The notes: generated by a model from the sequence alone, not told the origin. 64,000 nt of DNA from Desulfovibrio sp. A2 (GCF_000226255.1 NZ_AGFG01000065.1:1-64000), one strand, 5' to 3'; shown: positions 18,546-30,273, numbered from the stretch's first letter. Numbers and translations are program-made.

Positions 18546-19022
18546 ATGAATTTCAACATGCTGGACGCAGCATTCCTGATCATTGTCGGGCTGTTCGTCC
18601 TGCGCGGCCTGTTTCGCGGCTTCGTGGAGGAAGTGGCGGGCCTGGTGGGCGTCATCGGCGGGTTCATCCTCGCCAACCGCCACCACGGCGACGCCGCGCC
18701 CCACGTGGCCAAGGTGGTGGGCGACCCCGGCTGGGTCAACGTCATCGCCTACGTGGGCGTGTTCCTGGGCGTGCTGCTGGTGGTGGCCATCGTGGCGCGC
18801 ATCATCCGCAAGCTGCTGGTCATCACCTTCGCAGGGTGGCTCGACCACATGGCGGGCGGGGTGATGGGCGCGGCCAAGGGGCTGCTGATCTGCTCCATTC
18901 TGCTGGCCGTACTGCTGCACTTTCTGCCCGACGCCGCCTTCGTGCGCGATTCGCGCGTGATACCGTATCTTTCCATGGTCACCGGCTACGTGAAGACGTT
19001 CCTGCCGCAGCAACTGTTCTAG
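18546..19022 (+). CDS. cvpA: CvpA family membrane protein
   Basis: The 158-aa inner-membrane protein has four hydrophobic segments and the family N terminus (MLDAAFLIIVGLFVLRGLFRGF, shown here in part: LFVLRGLFRGFVEEV). It was first described as needed for colicin V production and is linked to envelope homeostasis; its biochemical role is unknown. AAGGAAAG lies 5 bases before the ATG. mazG starts 66 bases downstream on the same strand, so the two probably share a transcript. A perfect palindrome lies upstream. Confidence 0.9.
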   Translation: MNFNMLDAAFLIIVGLFVLRGLFRGFVEEVAGLVGVIGGFILANRHHGDAAPHVAKVVGDPGWVNVIAYVGVFLGVLLVVAIVARIIRKLLVITFAGWLDHMAGGVMGAAKGLLICSILLAVLLHFLPDAAFVRDSRVIPYLSMVTGYVKTFLPQQLF

Positions 19023-19088
19023 GAACGCCGCGCCGCCTGTCCCCACCCCCAACGTCCGGCTTCGCCGGAGCCCCACGGATTTTCGCCC

Positions 19089-19964
19089 ATGAGCACCGAA
19101 CCCACGTCCCCGTCCTCTTCCGCCGGTTCAGGCGGTCTTCAGGCCATCACCGACGTCATCGACCGCCTGCTGGCCCCCGAAGGCTGCCCGTGGGACCGTG
19201 AACAGACCCCGGAATCGCTGGCCGACTACGTCATCGAGGAATGCTTCGAACTGGTGGAGGCCATCCGCTCGGGCAAGGTGCACGACGTGCGCGAGGAACT
19301 GGGCGACGTGATGTTCCTGCTGGCGTTTATCGGCCGGCTGTACGCCGACAAGGGCGCGTTCACCCTGGACGACGCCATGGAAGGCAACGCCGCCAAGATG
19401 ATCCGCCGCCATCCGCACGTGTTCGCCGAAGGCGAATGCGCCAGTCGCGAGGAACTGCTGCGTAACTGGGAGCGCATCAAGCGCGAGGAAAAGGCGGCGG
19501 CCATGGCCGCCGACGGCGACGATGGCAACGGCGAAGCCGCCGAAGCGACGTCCGGCGATGCTCCGGGGGGCGTGTTCGACAGCCTGCCCAAGGGGTTGCC
19601 CCCGCTGGTCAAGGCCTACCGCCTGCACTCCAAGGCCGCCCGGGTGGACTTTACCTGGGAGACCGACGAGGACGTGGAGCAGCAGGTGGAAGCCGAGTGG
19701 CTGGAATGGCTGGACGCCTCGGCCAGCGGCGACAAGGAGCGCCAGGAGCAGGAACTGGGCGATTTTCTGTTCACCATCGTGGAGCTTGGCCGCCGCAAGG
19801 GCATCAAGGCCAACGCCGCGCTGGACTACGCCACGCTGAAGTTCCTGCGCCGCTTCGAGGGCATGGAGGCCCTGGCGCGCGAACGCGGGCTGGACTTCCC
19901 CAACCTTTCCTTCGAGGAAAAGGACGCGCTGTGGAACGAGGTGAAGGCCGCCGAAAAGGCCTGA
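19089..19964 (+). CDS. mazG: Nucleoside triphosphate pyrophosphohydrolase MazG
   Basis: The 291-aa cytosolic enzyme hydrolyses NTPs to NMP and pyrophosphate and is associated with nucleotide-pool cleaning and stringent-response control. It has the two tandem MazG domains of the long form. The first has CPWDREQTPESLADYVIEE and EELGDVMF (metal-binding EExxE...ELGD), and the second has QEQELGDFLF near residue 220. A 30-residue Ala/Asp/Gly-rich linker separates them. The next gene starts in the mazG stop codon (TGATG), so coupling is expected. Confidence 0.95.
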   Translation: MSTEPTSPSSSAGSGGLQAITDVIDRLLAPEGCPWDREQTPESLADYVIEECFELVEAIRSGKVHDVREELGDVMFLLAFIGRLYADKGAFTLDDAMEGNAAKMIRRHPHVFAEGECASREELLRNWERIKREEKAAAMAADGDDGNGEAAEATSGDAPGGVFDSLPKGLPPLVKAYRLHSKAARVDFTWETDEDVEQQVEAEWLEWLDASASGDKERQEQELGDFLFTIVELGRRKGIKANAALDYATLKFLRRFEGMEALARERGLDFPNLSFEEKDALWNEVKAAEKA

Positions 19965-21358
19965 TGCCCGGCCGCCGCCCGGCTGTCGCTGCGTCACGGC
20001 CCGGGGGACGGGGCGCGCGCCTTGCGGCCTGCGGCGGGGCGCTCACCGTGCCTTCCCGCCAGAGGCCCCCGGATGTGACGGGAATGCCGACCGCCGTCCC
20101 TCCGGATGCCGCCGCCCCGGCCCATGCGCGGCCCGCATCGGGAGGCCCGGCGGCAGAGCCCGGTGCCGATCAGGTCGCCGGGGTTGCCCCCCTTGCCCGG
20201 CGCATTGCCGGAGTGGTGAGGCAATGGCTGGCCACCGGGTTGCGCCTGGGGCCCGCATCCTGCGCGTTTCTGGAAGCGCAGCTGGGGCTGCCGGGGCTTG
20301 CCGGGCTGCCGGGGGCGGAAGCCGCCGCGTGTCTGGCCCCGCTGCTGGCGGCATCGCCGGAAGGGCAGGCCGCCGCCGACACGGAAAGCGCCCTGGAATA
20401 CCTGCTGTACCCGGATACCGTCCTGCGCCTGGCCGTGGAACGGCTGCTGGCCGAAAACGATGCGGCCGCACCCGGCGAGGAGAAGGCAGACCCCGCGTTC
20501 GTCGGCACTACCCCGCCATCCGTTGCGGATTTCCATGTCGCCCCGTGCGAGCGGCAGCCTCGTCTTGCGGACGAGGTGTTGCGCCTGCTGTCGCCGGACG
20601 CCACCGCCGTGCTGCACGTTCCTGACGCCCCCGGCGCTTTCGGGGGCGCCCCCGCGTTTTCCGAAGCCCCCGATTCCGTCGCCACGGACACGGCCGTCCG
20701 CCTCGCGTTGCCGGTGCCCCCGTGGGCCATGGCCCTGCTGGTGCGCCGGTTGCGTCTGGACCGGTCCATCCCCGCGTGCATCGCCGACGCCGTGGCGCGT
20801 CACCTGTCGGAACCCCAGGCCCTTGCCGTGCGCCTGGCCCTGCGTGACGCCCGGTTCGACCTGGCGGAGCTTTCCGCCGAATCTTCCGCCCCCACCGCCG
20901 CCCGTTCCGGGGGGCAGGCCAGCGAATTCCGCGCCGATCTCGTGCTGCGGTTCATCCGGCGCATGCCCCCGTCGGACCCCGGCTACGTCGAGGCGCTGGA
21001 TATCTGGCTGGATCTGCTGCACGACCTGCCGCCCGGCAAAAGCGCCCATGCGGCCCTTTCCGTGCGGCGTGAACGCCTGGCCCGCGCCGCGCGCGAGGCG
21101 GACGAGTTCTCCGCGCGTCTGGGCCGCCTGAACATGGAGATACTGATGCTTCAGGGGGTGCACGCCCCGGCGCTGGACGCGGACGAGGCGCGCCGCCGGG
21201 TGCGCCTGATGGACCGGATGAGCCTGGCCGTGCTGGGCCGCCCCGCCGCGTCGGACCAGACGGAGGAGGGCATGGCACCGGATTCGCCGGTGGGGCATGA
21301 CCTGGGGGCTTTCGACCCGGCCACGGGGCTCGACGACCTGATGCGCCTGCTTTCCTGA
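19964..21358 (+). CDS. Uncharacterised 464-aa protein coupled to mazG
   Basis: The soluble, Ala/Leu/Arg/Pro-rich protein has an alpha-helical middle and C-terminal half (LVLRFIRRMPPSDPGYVEALDIW given in part: RFIRRMPPSDPGYV). No domain is recognised. The first 60 residues are low complexity. The ATG at 19964 overlaps the mazG stop. A GTG at 20051 or ATG at 20084 are possible later starts and would drop the low-complexity part. Length, codon pattern and coupling to mazG favour a real gene. The function is unknown. Confidence 0.65.
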   Translation: MPGRRPAVAASRPGGRGARLAACGGALTVPSRQRPPDVTGMPTAVPPDAAAPAHARPASGGPAAEPGADQVAGVAPLARRIAGVVRQWLATGLRLGPASCAFLEAQLGLPGLAGLPGAEAAACLAPLLAASPEGQAAADTESALEYLLYPDTVLRLAVERLLAENDAAAPGEEKADPAFVGTTPPSVADFHVAPCERQPRLADEVLRLLSPDATAVLHVPDAPGAFGGAPAFSEAPDSVATDTAVRLALPVPPWAMALLVRRLRLDRSIPACIADAVARHLSEPQALAVRLALRDARFDLAELSAESSAPTAARSGGQASEFRADLVLRFIRRMPPSDPGYVEALDIWLDLLHDLPPGKSAHAALSVRRERLARAAREADEFSARLGRLNMEILMLQGVHAPALDADEARRRVRLMDRMSLAVLGRPAASDQTEEGMAPDSPVGHDLGAFDPATGLDDLMRLLS

Positions 21359-21400
21359 TGCCCCCCGCTTGCCGCGATCTTGCCGTCTCCGCAAAAGGTC

Positions 21401-21439
21401 GGGTGCGCCGCCACGGGAACATCCCGCCACGGCGCACCC
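21401..21439. terminator. Bidirectional terminator between convergent genes
   Basis: GGGTGCGCCG / CGGCGCACCC stem with an inner CGGG/CCCG stem. On the minus strand it is followed by CCTTTTG. It lies between the 464-aa and 68-aa genes. Confidence 0.7.
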
Positions 21440-21462
21440 CGGTGCCCATCGGCGCCCGCGCG

Positions 21463-21669
21463 TCAGACGCTGACGTCCACGTGCTCCCCAAGGCCGCGCA
21501 CGGCCACGGAGGACTCGGTCTGCGTCTGGCCCGCGTCCCGGCGTTCCTGCCGGGGAAGGGCGTCGGCCTGAATGCCCGCAAGCTGCTGCCCGTCCTGTTG
21601 CATCAGGCGGGTCTGCTCCAGCACGTTCAGGATGCCCTCCGCGCCACCGCTGAACTGGTCTATCCGCAT
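21463..21669 (-). CDS. Small hypothetical protein, 68 aa
   Basis: The tiny soluble Gln-rich protein starts MRIDQFSGGAEGILNVLEQT. A very strong ribosome binding site (GGAGGTGCGCC) precedes the ATG, and a terminator follows the stop. No family is recognised. The GCCGATAG sequence on its own strand about 50 bases upstream resembles a flagellar -10 box, but no good -35 is at the right distance. The reading frame is supported mainly by the translation signals. Confidence 0.65.
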   Translation of the reverse strand: MRIDQFSGGAEGILNVLEQTRLMQQDGQQLAGIQADALPRQERRDAGQTQTESSVAVRGLGEHVDVSV

Positions 21670-21829
21670 GGCGCACCTCCTTTCACGGGGCATGCGTCAC
21701 CCCGTATCCGTCCTATCGGCAGTTGATGAGCTTTCCACAGGGGGGCACGAAAACGGATGCATTCCGGGGCTGTCTTGCGTATCATCCGGAACAAGCGCGG
21801 GCCGGTTCGTGCCCGCACCGGAGGTCGCC

Positions 21830-22012
21830 ATGCTGATGCCGCAGAACGAGGCCAAGTTTCGCTACTGTCCCTTCCTGAAGACCAGCGACGACAAGATGCG
21901 CTTCTGCGTAGGCGCCCAATGCATGATGTGGCGCTACAAGCACCCGCAACGCAACGAAGAGGGCGACGAGGGCTATTGCGGGCTGGCCGGCAAGCCCGCC
22001 GGGGCCATGTAG
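21830..22012 (+). CDS. Small cysteine-rich protein, 60 aa
   Basis: The 60-residue protein has four Cys in the pattern CPF...FCVGAQCMMW...GYCG, suggesting a small metal-binding fold. GGAGGTCGCC lies directly before the ATG at 21830, a near-ideal ribosome binding site. The longer open frame upstream has no such support. It precedes the AI-2E family transporter by 79 bases and may be cotranscribed with it. No known family is recognised. The regular Cys spacing and strong start make it likely real. Confidence 0.7.
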   Translation: MLMPQNEAKFRYCPFLKTSDDKMRFCVGAQCMMWRYKHPQRNEEGDEGYCGLAGKPAGAM

Positions 22013-22091
22013 CGGGCGCGCCCGTCCGGGCGGCGTATCCGCGCGTCATTCCACCACCGCACCCATCACCGCATCCACCGGACACGCATCC

Positions 22092-23285
22092 ATGAACACC
22101 ACTCCGGCCAAGGGACAGCGCACGCTTTCGTCCCGCAACCTGTTTTCGTACTTTCTTTTCCTGCTGCTGGTGCTGGCCCTGTGGCTGGCCTACCGGCTGG
22201 TGGACCCCTTCCTGCACACGCTCATCCTGGGGGCGGTGTTCTCGGCCATCTGCTACCCGCTGTTCCTGCGCTGCAAGGCGCTGCTGCACGGCAACGCCAT
22301 CCTGTCGGCGCTGCTGGTGCTGACCGGGCTTGTGGTGTGCATCGTCATTCCGGTGTGCGTGTTCGTGGCGCTGCTGATTCCGCAGGGCATGCAGACGGTG
22401 ACGGCCATCAACAAGTGGTTGAGCGGCGGCGGCCCGGCCGCGCTGCTGTCGGAATCGAACCTGGAGCCGTGGCTGGAATGGGTGCGGGTGAACCTGCCGT
22501 TCATCGACCTGGGGCACATCGACTTCCAGGCCAGCCTGCTGGAGCTTTCACGCACGGCGGGGCAGACGCTGATCCAGTGGGGCTCGTACGTGCTGGGCAA
22601 CACCATGTTGTTCTTCCTGCACTTCCTGCTGCTGCTGCTGGTGATGTTCTTCATGCTGAAGGACGGCAAGCGCATGGTGGAAGGGGTGAAGTACCTGTGC
22701 CCCCTGCGCGAGGAACAGGAGGACATGATCATCCAGGGCCTGCGCCGCGTGGCGCGCGCCGTGCTGGTGGGCGGGCTGCTGGTGGCGGTGGTGCAGGGGG
22801 TGCTGGGGGGCATCGGCATGGCCATCGTGGGGTTGCCCGGCATGTTCTGGGGCACGGTGATGGCCTTTGCCTCGTTGGTGCCGGTGGTGGGCACTGGTCT
22901 GATCTGGGGGCCTGCCTCCATCTACCTGCTGCTGATGGGGCAGTGGAAGGGCGCGGTGTTCCTGGCGCTGTGGAGTTCGCTGGTGGTGGCCGGGGCCGAT
23001 TCCATCTTGCGGCCGTACTTCATGCGCGGCAGTTCCGGCGCGTCGGTGTTCTACATCTTCATCTTCATACTTGGCGGGCTGAAGGCCTTCGGCATGGCGG
23101 GCATCATCTACGGCCCGCTCATCCTCAGCTTCACCATGGTCATGCTGACCCTGTACGGCGAGGAATATCGCGACATCCTGGCCCCGCGTCCCCTTGACGC
23201 GGCCGATCCGGACGCCTGCCCCGCGCCCCTGCCGCCGAACCGTGGCGGCCCGGAGGCCCCCGACGGGAATGGCCCCGGAAACTGA
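22092..23285 (+). CDS. AI-2E family transporter (PerM-like)
   Basis: The 397-aa inner-membrane protein has about eight hydrophobic segments: an N-terminal pair (LFSYFLFLLLVLALWLAYRL in part: LFLLLVLALWLAYRL), a long soluble loop (about residues 95-165), and a C-terminal bundle. The C-terminal bundle has the family signatures VQGVLGGIGMAIVGLPG and YGPLILSF. Members export autoinducer-2 in some species and move ions or unknown substrates in others, so substrate is open. No clear ribosome binding site is seen before the ATG at 22092. The last 40 residues are Pro/Gly-rich. Confidence 0.9.
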   Translation: MNTTPAKGQRTLSSRNLFSYFLFLLLVLALWLAYRLVDPFLHTLILGAVFSAICYPLFLRCKALLHGNAILSALLVLTGLVVCIVIPVCVFVALLIPQGMQTVTAINKWLSGGGPAALLSESNLEPWLEWVRVNLPFIDLGHIDFQASLLELSRTAGQTLIQWGSYVLGNTMLFFLHFLLLLLVMFFMLKDGKRMVEGVKYLCPLREEQEDMIIQGLRRVARAVLVGGLLVAVVQGVLGGIGMAIVGLPGMFWGTVMAFASLVPVVGTGLIWGPASIYLLLMGQWKGAVFLALWSSLVVAGADSILRPYFMRGSSGASVFYIFIFILGGLKAFGMAGIIYGPLILSFTMVMLTLYGEEYRDILAPRPLDAADPDACPAPLPPNRGGPEAPDGNGPGN

Positions 23286-23663
23286 CGGGCGGGGCGAAGG
23301 CACGCCAGGGGGCTCCCTCCCGGCAGGCAGGGGGCGGGAAACGCACGAATGCCGTACTCCGGCAGCCTTCTTGCCATTTTTCCGGGTTACCGGTAGGCGG
23401 TGAACTGGACATGGCGGTAATCCGCCCGTCGCGAGGGGACACTGCGGCGGTTGGAAGGTGCCATGCCATGCCGCCGCAGCCCGTCCGAGGTCTTGCGGAC
23501 AGTCGGCGGCTTGTTGGTGGCCATTTCGCGGGCAGCCAACTGCTTGGGCCATCCGTGTGACGCCATGGGGCGTCCATCCGTGCTGGACGCCGGGCCTTGC
23601 CGGTGTTGCCCGGCATGCATCGCAAACCGTCGATAGGGCGGGTTCCGGCCCGCAGGGGGAGAC
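23286..23663. other. Gene-free interval upstream of the GGDEF-EAL gene
   Basis: No supported reading frame, repeat or clear terminator was seen in these 378 bases. It should hold the promoter of the downstream signalling gene. Confidence 0.5.
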
Positions 23664-26600
23664 GTGTTGCGCGAACCTTCCGGTCTTGAAGCGCCCTCCG
23701 GCACGGCGGAACCCTGTCACGATTCCGAACGCTCCGGCATGGCGGAGTCCATGGTCCACGTGAACCCGGATGCGCCTTCCGCCCGGCTGATGCGGCCTCT
23801 GCCGCCGCTTTCGCACGCCACCTGCGCGGCGGGCGATGGCCTGTTCGCCGGGTTGCCGGACCTTGCCGCCATGCTGGGCAGGAGCGCCCCGCACGCGCTG
23901 CAGGAAGAACTGGGCGCACCGCTCGAAGGGTGCGCCGAGGCGGACGACGCGCGGGGCAATGCCGTGGGCGATGCGCCTGCCGACGCCGATGCCGCGCCCG
24001 CCCCGGAACCGGCGCGGGCCGCCGCACCGGACTCCGGAGTTTCCCCCGCCCCCCGCCCCTCGCCCCATGGCGACCTGGCCGCCCAGTTCGGGGCGGCGGG
24101 CATCGGCGTGAGCGTGTTCGACCCGGCGGGACAGCTGCTGTACATGAACGGCCGCATGGCCGACCTGCTTGGCTGCGCGCCGGAGGACATCCCCTCGCTG
24201 TTCTGCGCCCGCATGGTGGGACTGGAAGGCACCGCCGACGTGCTGGCGCTGTTCCTGCGCGTGGCGTCCGGCCAGGACGAAGGCGGCAGCGTGCGCAAGC
24301 GGTTTCTGCGCGGCGACGGGGGCACCATGCTGGCCTCGGTCACCCTGTACGCGGTGCACGACGCCCACGGCCTGCCGCTGCACGTGGTGCATCTGGCCCG
24401 CCCGCTGGAACGGCCCGACCGCACGGACCGTACAGACAGGGGCAACGACCGGCCGGACACCCAGGCCCGTCGCCGTTTCGACGACGTGCCCTTCCCCGTG
24501 GGCTGGTCCGGCGCTGGCGGCGCGCCCGCGCCCGGCACGCCACGGCCCGACCGCTACCGCGCGGCGTTGCACCTCATCGCCCATGCCACCCTGCACGAGA
24601 CGGAGCCCGACGGCCTGGCCGGGGCCTTCGCGCGCATCTTCCGTTCGCTGCTGCCGGGCGAACCGCCGCAACTGGTGGTCTACCCCGGCGACGGCAGCCG
24701 CGTGGCGCATTCCGCGGCCGACCCGGCGGGACGCAGGGACGCCGCGCCGCCGTGCGACCTCGCGGCGCGGGTGTACCTGCGCGGCGAAACCGTGCGCGTG
24801 GACGCCGACGAACTGCGCGAACTGGCCGAACTTGGTGAATGTCTGCTGCCCGACCCCGTGCCCGACCACTGGCTGGGCGTTCCGCTGCGCACCCGCACCG
24901 GCGAGGTGCTGGGGGCCATCGTGTGCCGGGTGGAAGGCGAGGACGGCGTGCCCTGCGCTGCAACGCAGCCCGGCACTCCCCCCGCCCAGCGCCTGGCGCC
25001 CGTGCGGCCCCGGCCGGGCTTTTCGGCCGAGGACCGTCGCCTGCTGGAACTGGTGTCCGGCCACGTGGCCGACGCGCTGGCCGCCCGGCGCGACGTGGGC
25101 CGCCGGGCCATGGACGAGGTGCGCTTTCGCGCCGCCTTCGCGCATGGCGCGGCGGGCATGGCCTTGCTGGACGCCGGAGGACGGCTGCTGGCGGTGAACC
25201 GCGCCTTCGAGGACGCGTTCGGCTATCCTGCTGGCGTGCTGACCGGCACGGAACTGCGCGACCTGCTGCCGCCCGACGTGGCCGGGCAGGCCCTGCGCGA
25301 GTTCGGCGGGTTGTGGCTTTCCGTTTCGGCCATCCGGGCGGCCACGGGGCAGGGCGATGCCCCGGACAGCATCGTGCGGACCTCCTGGCCCTTCCTGCGG
25401 GCCGACGGCGAAAAACGCTGGATGCAGCAGAGCCTGCGCATCCTGCCCGGTGAGGCGGGCCACCCCCCGTGCGCGCTGTTGCAGGTCACCCCGCTGGAGG
25501 GCGGCAACGGCCGCGCCGGGCGCGACCCGGCCGCCCGCGACGAGGAGCGCATGACCCAGACCGCCTTTCATGACGTGCTCACCGGCCTGCCCAACCGGGT
25601 GCTGCTGCTGGACCGCGTGGAAAGCGCCCTCAAACGCGCCCGGCGGCACGACCATTACCGCTTCGCCGTGCTGTTCCTGGACATCGACCGGTTCAAGGTG
25701 GTCAACGAAAGCCTGGGCCATCGCGCGGGCGACGAGTTGCTGCGCCTGTTCTCGGACAGGGTGCTGCCCTGCCTGCGCGAGGTGGACACCCTGGCCCGCT
25801 GCGGCGGCGACGAGTTCGCCGTGTTGCTGGACGACGTGGAGGACATGGCCGAGGTGGGCACCATCGTCGAGCGCATCCAGGATTCCCTGCGCACCCCCTT
25901 TCCGGTGCACGACACCGAGGTGTACATGGCCGCCAGCATCGGCGTGGTGGTGCGCGCCCGGCAGTACACCTCGGCAGAGGACATCCTGCGCGACGCCGAT
26001 CTCGCCATGTTCCGGGCCAAGGAATCGGGCAAGGGGCGCTATGAGCTGTTCGACGAGGAGGTGGTCCCCGCCGCGCCGGACAAGCTGCGCCGCGAGAACG
26101 AACTGCGCCGCGCCATGGAGCGCGGCGAGATAGAACTGTACTTCCAGCCGCTGGTATCGCTGCGCACCGCACGCATCACCGGGCTGGAGGCGCTGGTGCG
26201 CTGGAACCACCCGGAACTGGGGCTGTTGACCCCCTCGGAGTTCATTCCCCTAGCCGAGGAATCGGGGCTGATCTACCACCTGGACCGGCACGTGCTGGAG
26301 CTGGGTTGCGCCTCGGTGCGCGCCCTGCGCGAGCGGGCCGGGCCAGCGGCGGAGTTCGCCCTGAACCTGAACATTTCCGCGCGCAGCTTCCGCCGCTGGA
26401 ACATGGTGGAAAGCTATTCCGCCGTCATTCTGGAATCGGGCTGCAACCCGCTGGACGTGCGGCTGGAGATTACCGAAAGCCTGCTGCTGACCGGCGTGGA
26501 TGCCGTGACAGACAAGTTGTGGAAATTCAAGGAGTTGGGCGTGTCCCTGGTACTCGACGACTTCGGCACCGGCTATTCCTCGCTGAACTACCTGCGCCAG

Positions 26601-26876
26601 TTCCCCATGGACATGATCAAGATCGACAAGTCGTTCACCAGCCGCGTGCACGAGGAAAAGGCCGCCTACGGCATCGTGCAGTCCATCGTCAGCCTGGGCC
26701 GGGGACTCGGCCTCGGCGTGGTGGCCGAAGGCATAGAACAGCCCGAACAGGCCGAGGTGCTGCTGGAACTGGGCTGCCTGTACGGCCAGGGCTTTCTGTA
26801 CTCCCGCCCGCTGCCCTTCGAACGCACCGTCAAGGTGCTGGAACGCCGCTGCCCCCTGCCGCTGTCGGCAGGGTAG
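23664..26876 (+). CDS. PAS-GAF-PAS-GGDEF-EAL cyclic-di-GMP protein
   Basis: The product is a 1070-aa cytosolic protein with no membrane segments. After a 130-residue Ala/Pro-rich leader come PAS (about 140-250), a GAF-like region (about 300-475), a second PAS (about 485-610), GGDEF (about 630-790, motif RCGGDEFAV near 712) and EAL (about 800-1060, EALVRW near 840, DDFGTGYSSL further on). Both catalytic signatures look intact, so synthesis and hydrolysis of cyclic-di-GMP are both possible. The GTG at 23664 is used because AGGGGGAGA precedes it; an ATG at 23739 is an alternative. It is monocistronic, with a terminator after a REP pair. Confidence 0.92.
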   Translation: MLREPSGLEAPSGTAEPCHDSERSGMAESMVHVNPDAPSARLMRPLPPLSHATCAAGDGLFAGLPDLAAMLGRSAPHALQEELGAPLEGCAEADDARGNAVGDAPADADAAPAPEPARAAAPDSGVSPAPRPSPHGDLAAQFGAAGIGVSVFDPAGQLLYMNGRMADLLGCAPEDIPSLFCARMVGLEGTADVLALFLRVASGQDEGGSVRKRFLRGDGGTMLASVTLYAVHDAHGLPLHVVHLARPLERPDRTDRTDRGNDRPDTQARRRFDDVPFPVGWSGAGGAPAPGTPRPDRYRAALHLIAHATLHETEPDGLAGAFARIFRSLLPGEPPQLVVYPGDGSRVAHSAADPAGRRDAAPPCDLAARVYLRGETVRVDADELRELAELGECLLPDPVPDHWLGVPLRTRTGEVLGAIVCRVEGEDGVPCAATQPGTPPAQRLAPVRPRPGFSAEDRRLLELVSGHVADALAARRDVGRRAMDEVRFRAAFAHGAAGMALLDAGGRLLAVNRAFEDAFGYPAGVLTGTELRDLLPPDVAGQALREFGGLWLSVSAIRAATGQGDAPDSIVRTSWPFLRADGEKRWMQQSLRILPGEAGHPPCALLQVTPLEGGNGRAGRDPAARDEERMTQTAFHDVLTGLPNRVLLLDRVESALKRARRHDHYRFAVLFLDIDRFKVVNESLGHRAGDELLRLFSDRVLPCLREVDTLARCGGDEFAVLLDDVEDMAEVGTIVERIQDSLRTPFPVHDTEVYMAASIGVVVRARQYTSAEDILRDADLAMFRAKESGKGRYELFDEEVVPAAPDKLRRENELRRAMERGEIELYFQPLVSLRTARITGLEALVRWNHPELGLLTPSEFIPLAEESGLIYHLDRHVLELGCASVRALRERAGPAAEFALNLNISARSFRRWNMVESYSAVILESGCNPLDVRLEITESLLLTGVDAVTDKLWKFKELGVSLVLDDFGTGYSSLNYLRQFPMDMIKIDKSFTSRVHEEKAAYGIVQSIVSLGRGLGLGVVAEGIEQPEQAEVLLELGCLYGQGFLYSRPLPFERTVKVLERRCPLPLSAG

Positions 26877-26923
26877 GGAGACTGAAATTGAGGAAGGCAA
26901 ACGGGGGAAGGGACCCTTTGCGG

Positions 26924-26963
26924 CAGCCGTTAGGTGAGCACGAAGTGCGAACCTTACGGATGG
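26924..26963 (+). repeat. REP-like palindrome R1
   Basis: The copy has outer arms CAGCCGTTAGG / CCTTACGGATGG, where CCGTTAGG and CCTTACGG are the family signature, and an apical stem GCAC-GAA-GTGC. It pairs with R2 in inverted orientation 50 bases on. Confidence 0.85.
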
Positions 26964-27016
26964 CGACCGCAGAGCGAAAAGGCTCTCCTTCCCCCGTACC
27001 CCCAGCGTTGCTGTCT

Positions 27017-27057
27017 CCATCCGTAAGGTTCGTGCTGCGCACTCACCATAACGGCTG
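27017..27057 (-). repeat. REP-like palindrome R2 (inverted)
   Basis: Read on the minus strand it begins CAGCCGTTATGG and ends CCTTACGGATGG, with apical stem GTGC-GCA-GCAC. Together with R1 it forms a BIME-like inverted pair downstream of the GGDEF-EAL gene. Confidence 0.85.
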
Positions 27058-27130
27058 GGGCTCCCCCCAAACTTTTTAATTGGGGTCCGTAACCGCCTGA
27101 CTTTTTTGTTGGTTGCGAGCAGATAACTAA

Positions 27131-27169
27131 AGCAAAGGGCGTGGAATGATCCGCGCCCTTTGCTTTTTT
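27131..27169 (+). terminator. Intrinsic terminator after GGDEF-EAL gene
   Basis: Perfect 10-bp stem GCAAAGGGCG / CGCCCTTTGC followed by TTTTTT. Confidence 0.9.
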
Positions 27170-27186
27170 GACGTCGTCCACGATGG

Positions 27187-27266
27187 AAAAGTTTTGGGGG
27201 GAGAGGGTGGGGGGCCGGGGGGAGGGAGAGGACCCCTTTTCCAAAAGGGGTCCTCTCCCTCCCCCC
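27187..27266 (-). terminator. Long perfect hairpin terminator of lon (type H)
   Basis: A 50-bp perfect palindrome (27217-27266; 24-bp arms around CC) lies 12 bases past the lon stop. Next to it is AAAAGTTTTGGGGGGAG (27187-27203), which ends the minus-strand transcript in CCCAAAACTTTT. The same arrangement occurs after fabF at 42663-42722, and an inverted copy of the G/T block is at 27062-27078. Confidence 0.75.
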
Positions 27267-27278
27267 GCTATCTTTTTT

Positions 27279-29897
<2,619 letters not shown>

Positions 29898-29916
29898 GCG
29901 GGGTGCTCCTCGCGTG

Positions 29917-30252
29917 TCAGAATAGGATATGAAAATCGTGGGGCGTCGTCGGCGCGCCCGGTGTGCCCTGCGTGGCCTGCTGCCCGTCGCGTAAGTCAGG
30001 CGCGTTGCGGACGGCCGGCGCGGCGGGGTGTTCGTCCACGCTGGTGACCCTGGCGAACGCGGGCCCGCGCCACAGGGCCTCGCGCAGGGCGTCCATGCGT
30101 TCGTCCGGGCCTTCGGCCTCCAGTTCCACGCTGCCGTCGGGCATGTTGCGCACCCACCCGGCAAGCCCCAGGGCGCGGGCGGTGCGGCCGGTCCAGGAGC
30201 GAAAGCCCACCCCCTGCACCCGGCCGGTGACCCTGAAGCGGCTGCGTGTCAT
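29917..30252 (-). CDS. acyP: Acylphosphatase
   Basis: The product is a 111-aa cytosolic enzyme. The family signature [12 protein letters not shown] with the phosphate-binding Arg and the [11 protein letters not shown] strand with the catalytic Asn are both present within the first 45 residues. It cleaves carboxyl-phosphate bonds in acylphosphates. The last 25 residues (after about 85) are a Pro/Gln/Thr-rich tail beyond the usual 90-residue fold. It sits between radC and lon with gaps of about 20 bases on each side, so cotranscription is likely. Confidence 0.94.
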   Translation of the reverse strand: MTRSRFRVTGRVQGVGFRSWTGRTARALGLAGWVRNMPDGSVELEAEGPDERMDALREALWRGPAFARVTSVDEHPAAPAVRNAPDLRDGQQATQGTPGAPTTPHDFHILF

Positions 30253-30273
30253 GGGTGCTTCCTCCCCGTCGGG

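Noticed and set aside
21670..21760. Sigma28 promoter for the 68-aa gene
   Set aside because: GCCGATAG resembles the -10 box, but no -35 sequence lies at the required distance.
22548..26210. Open frame of 1220 codons on the minus strand
   Set aside because: It lies antisense to the AI-2E transporter and GGDEF-EAL genes, whose domains are clear. Its product is low complexity His/Gln/Gly/Ala-rich sequence, a shadow of high-GC codon bias.
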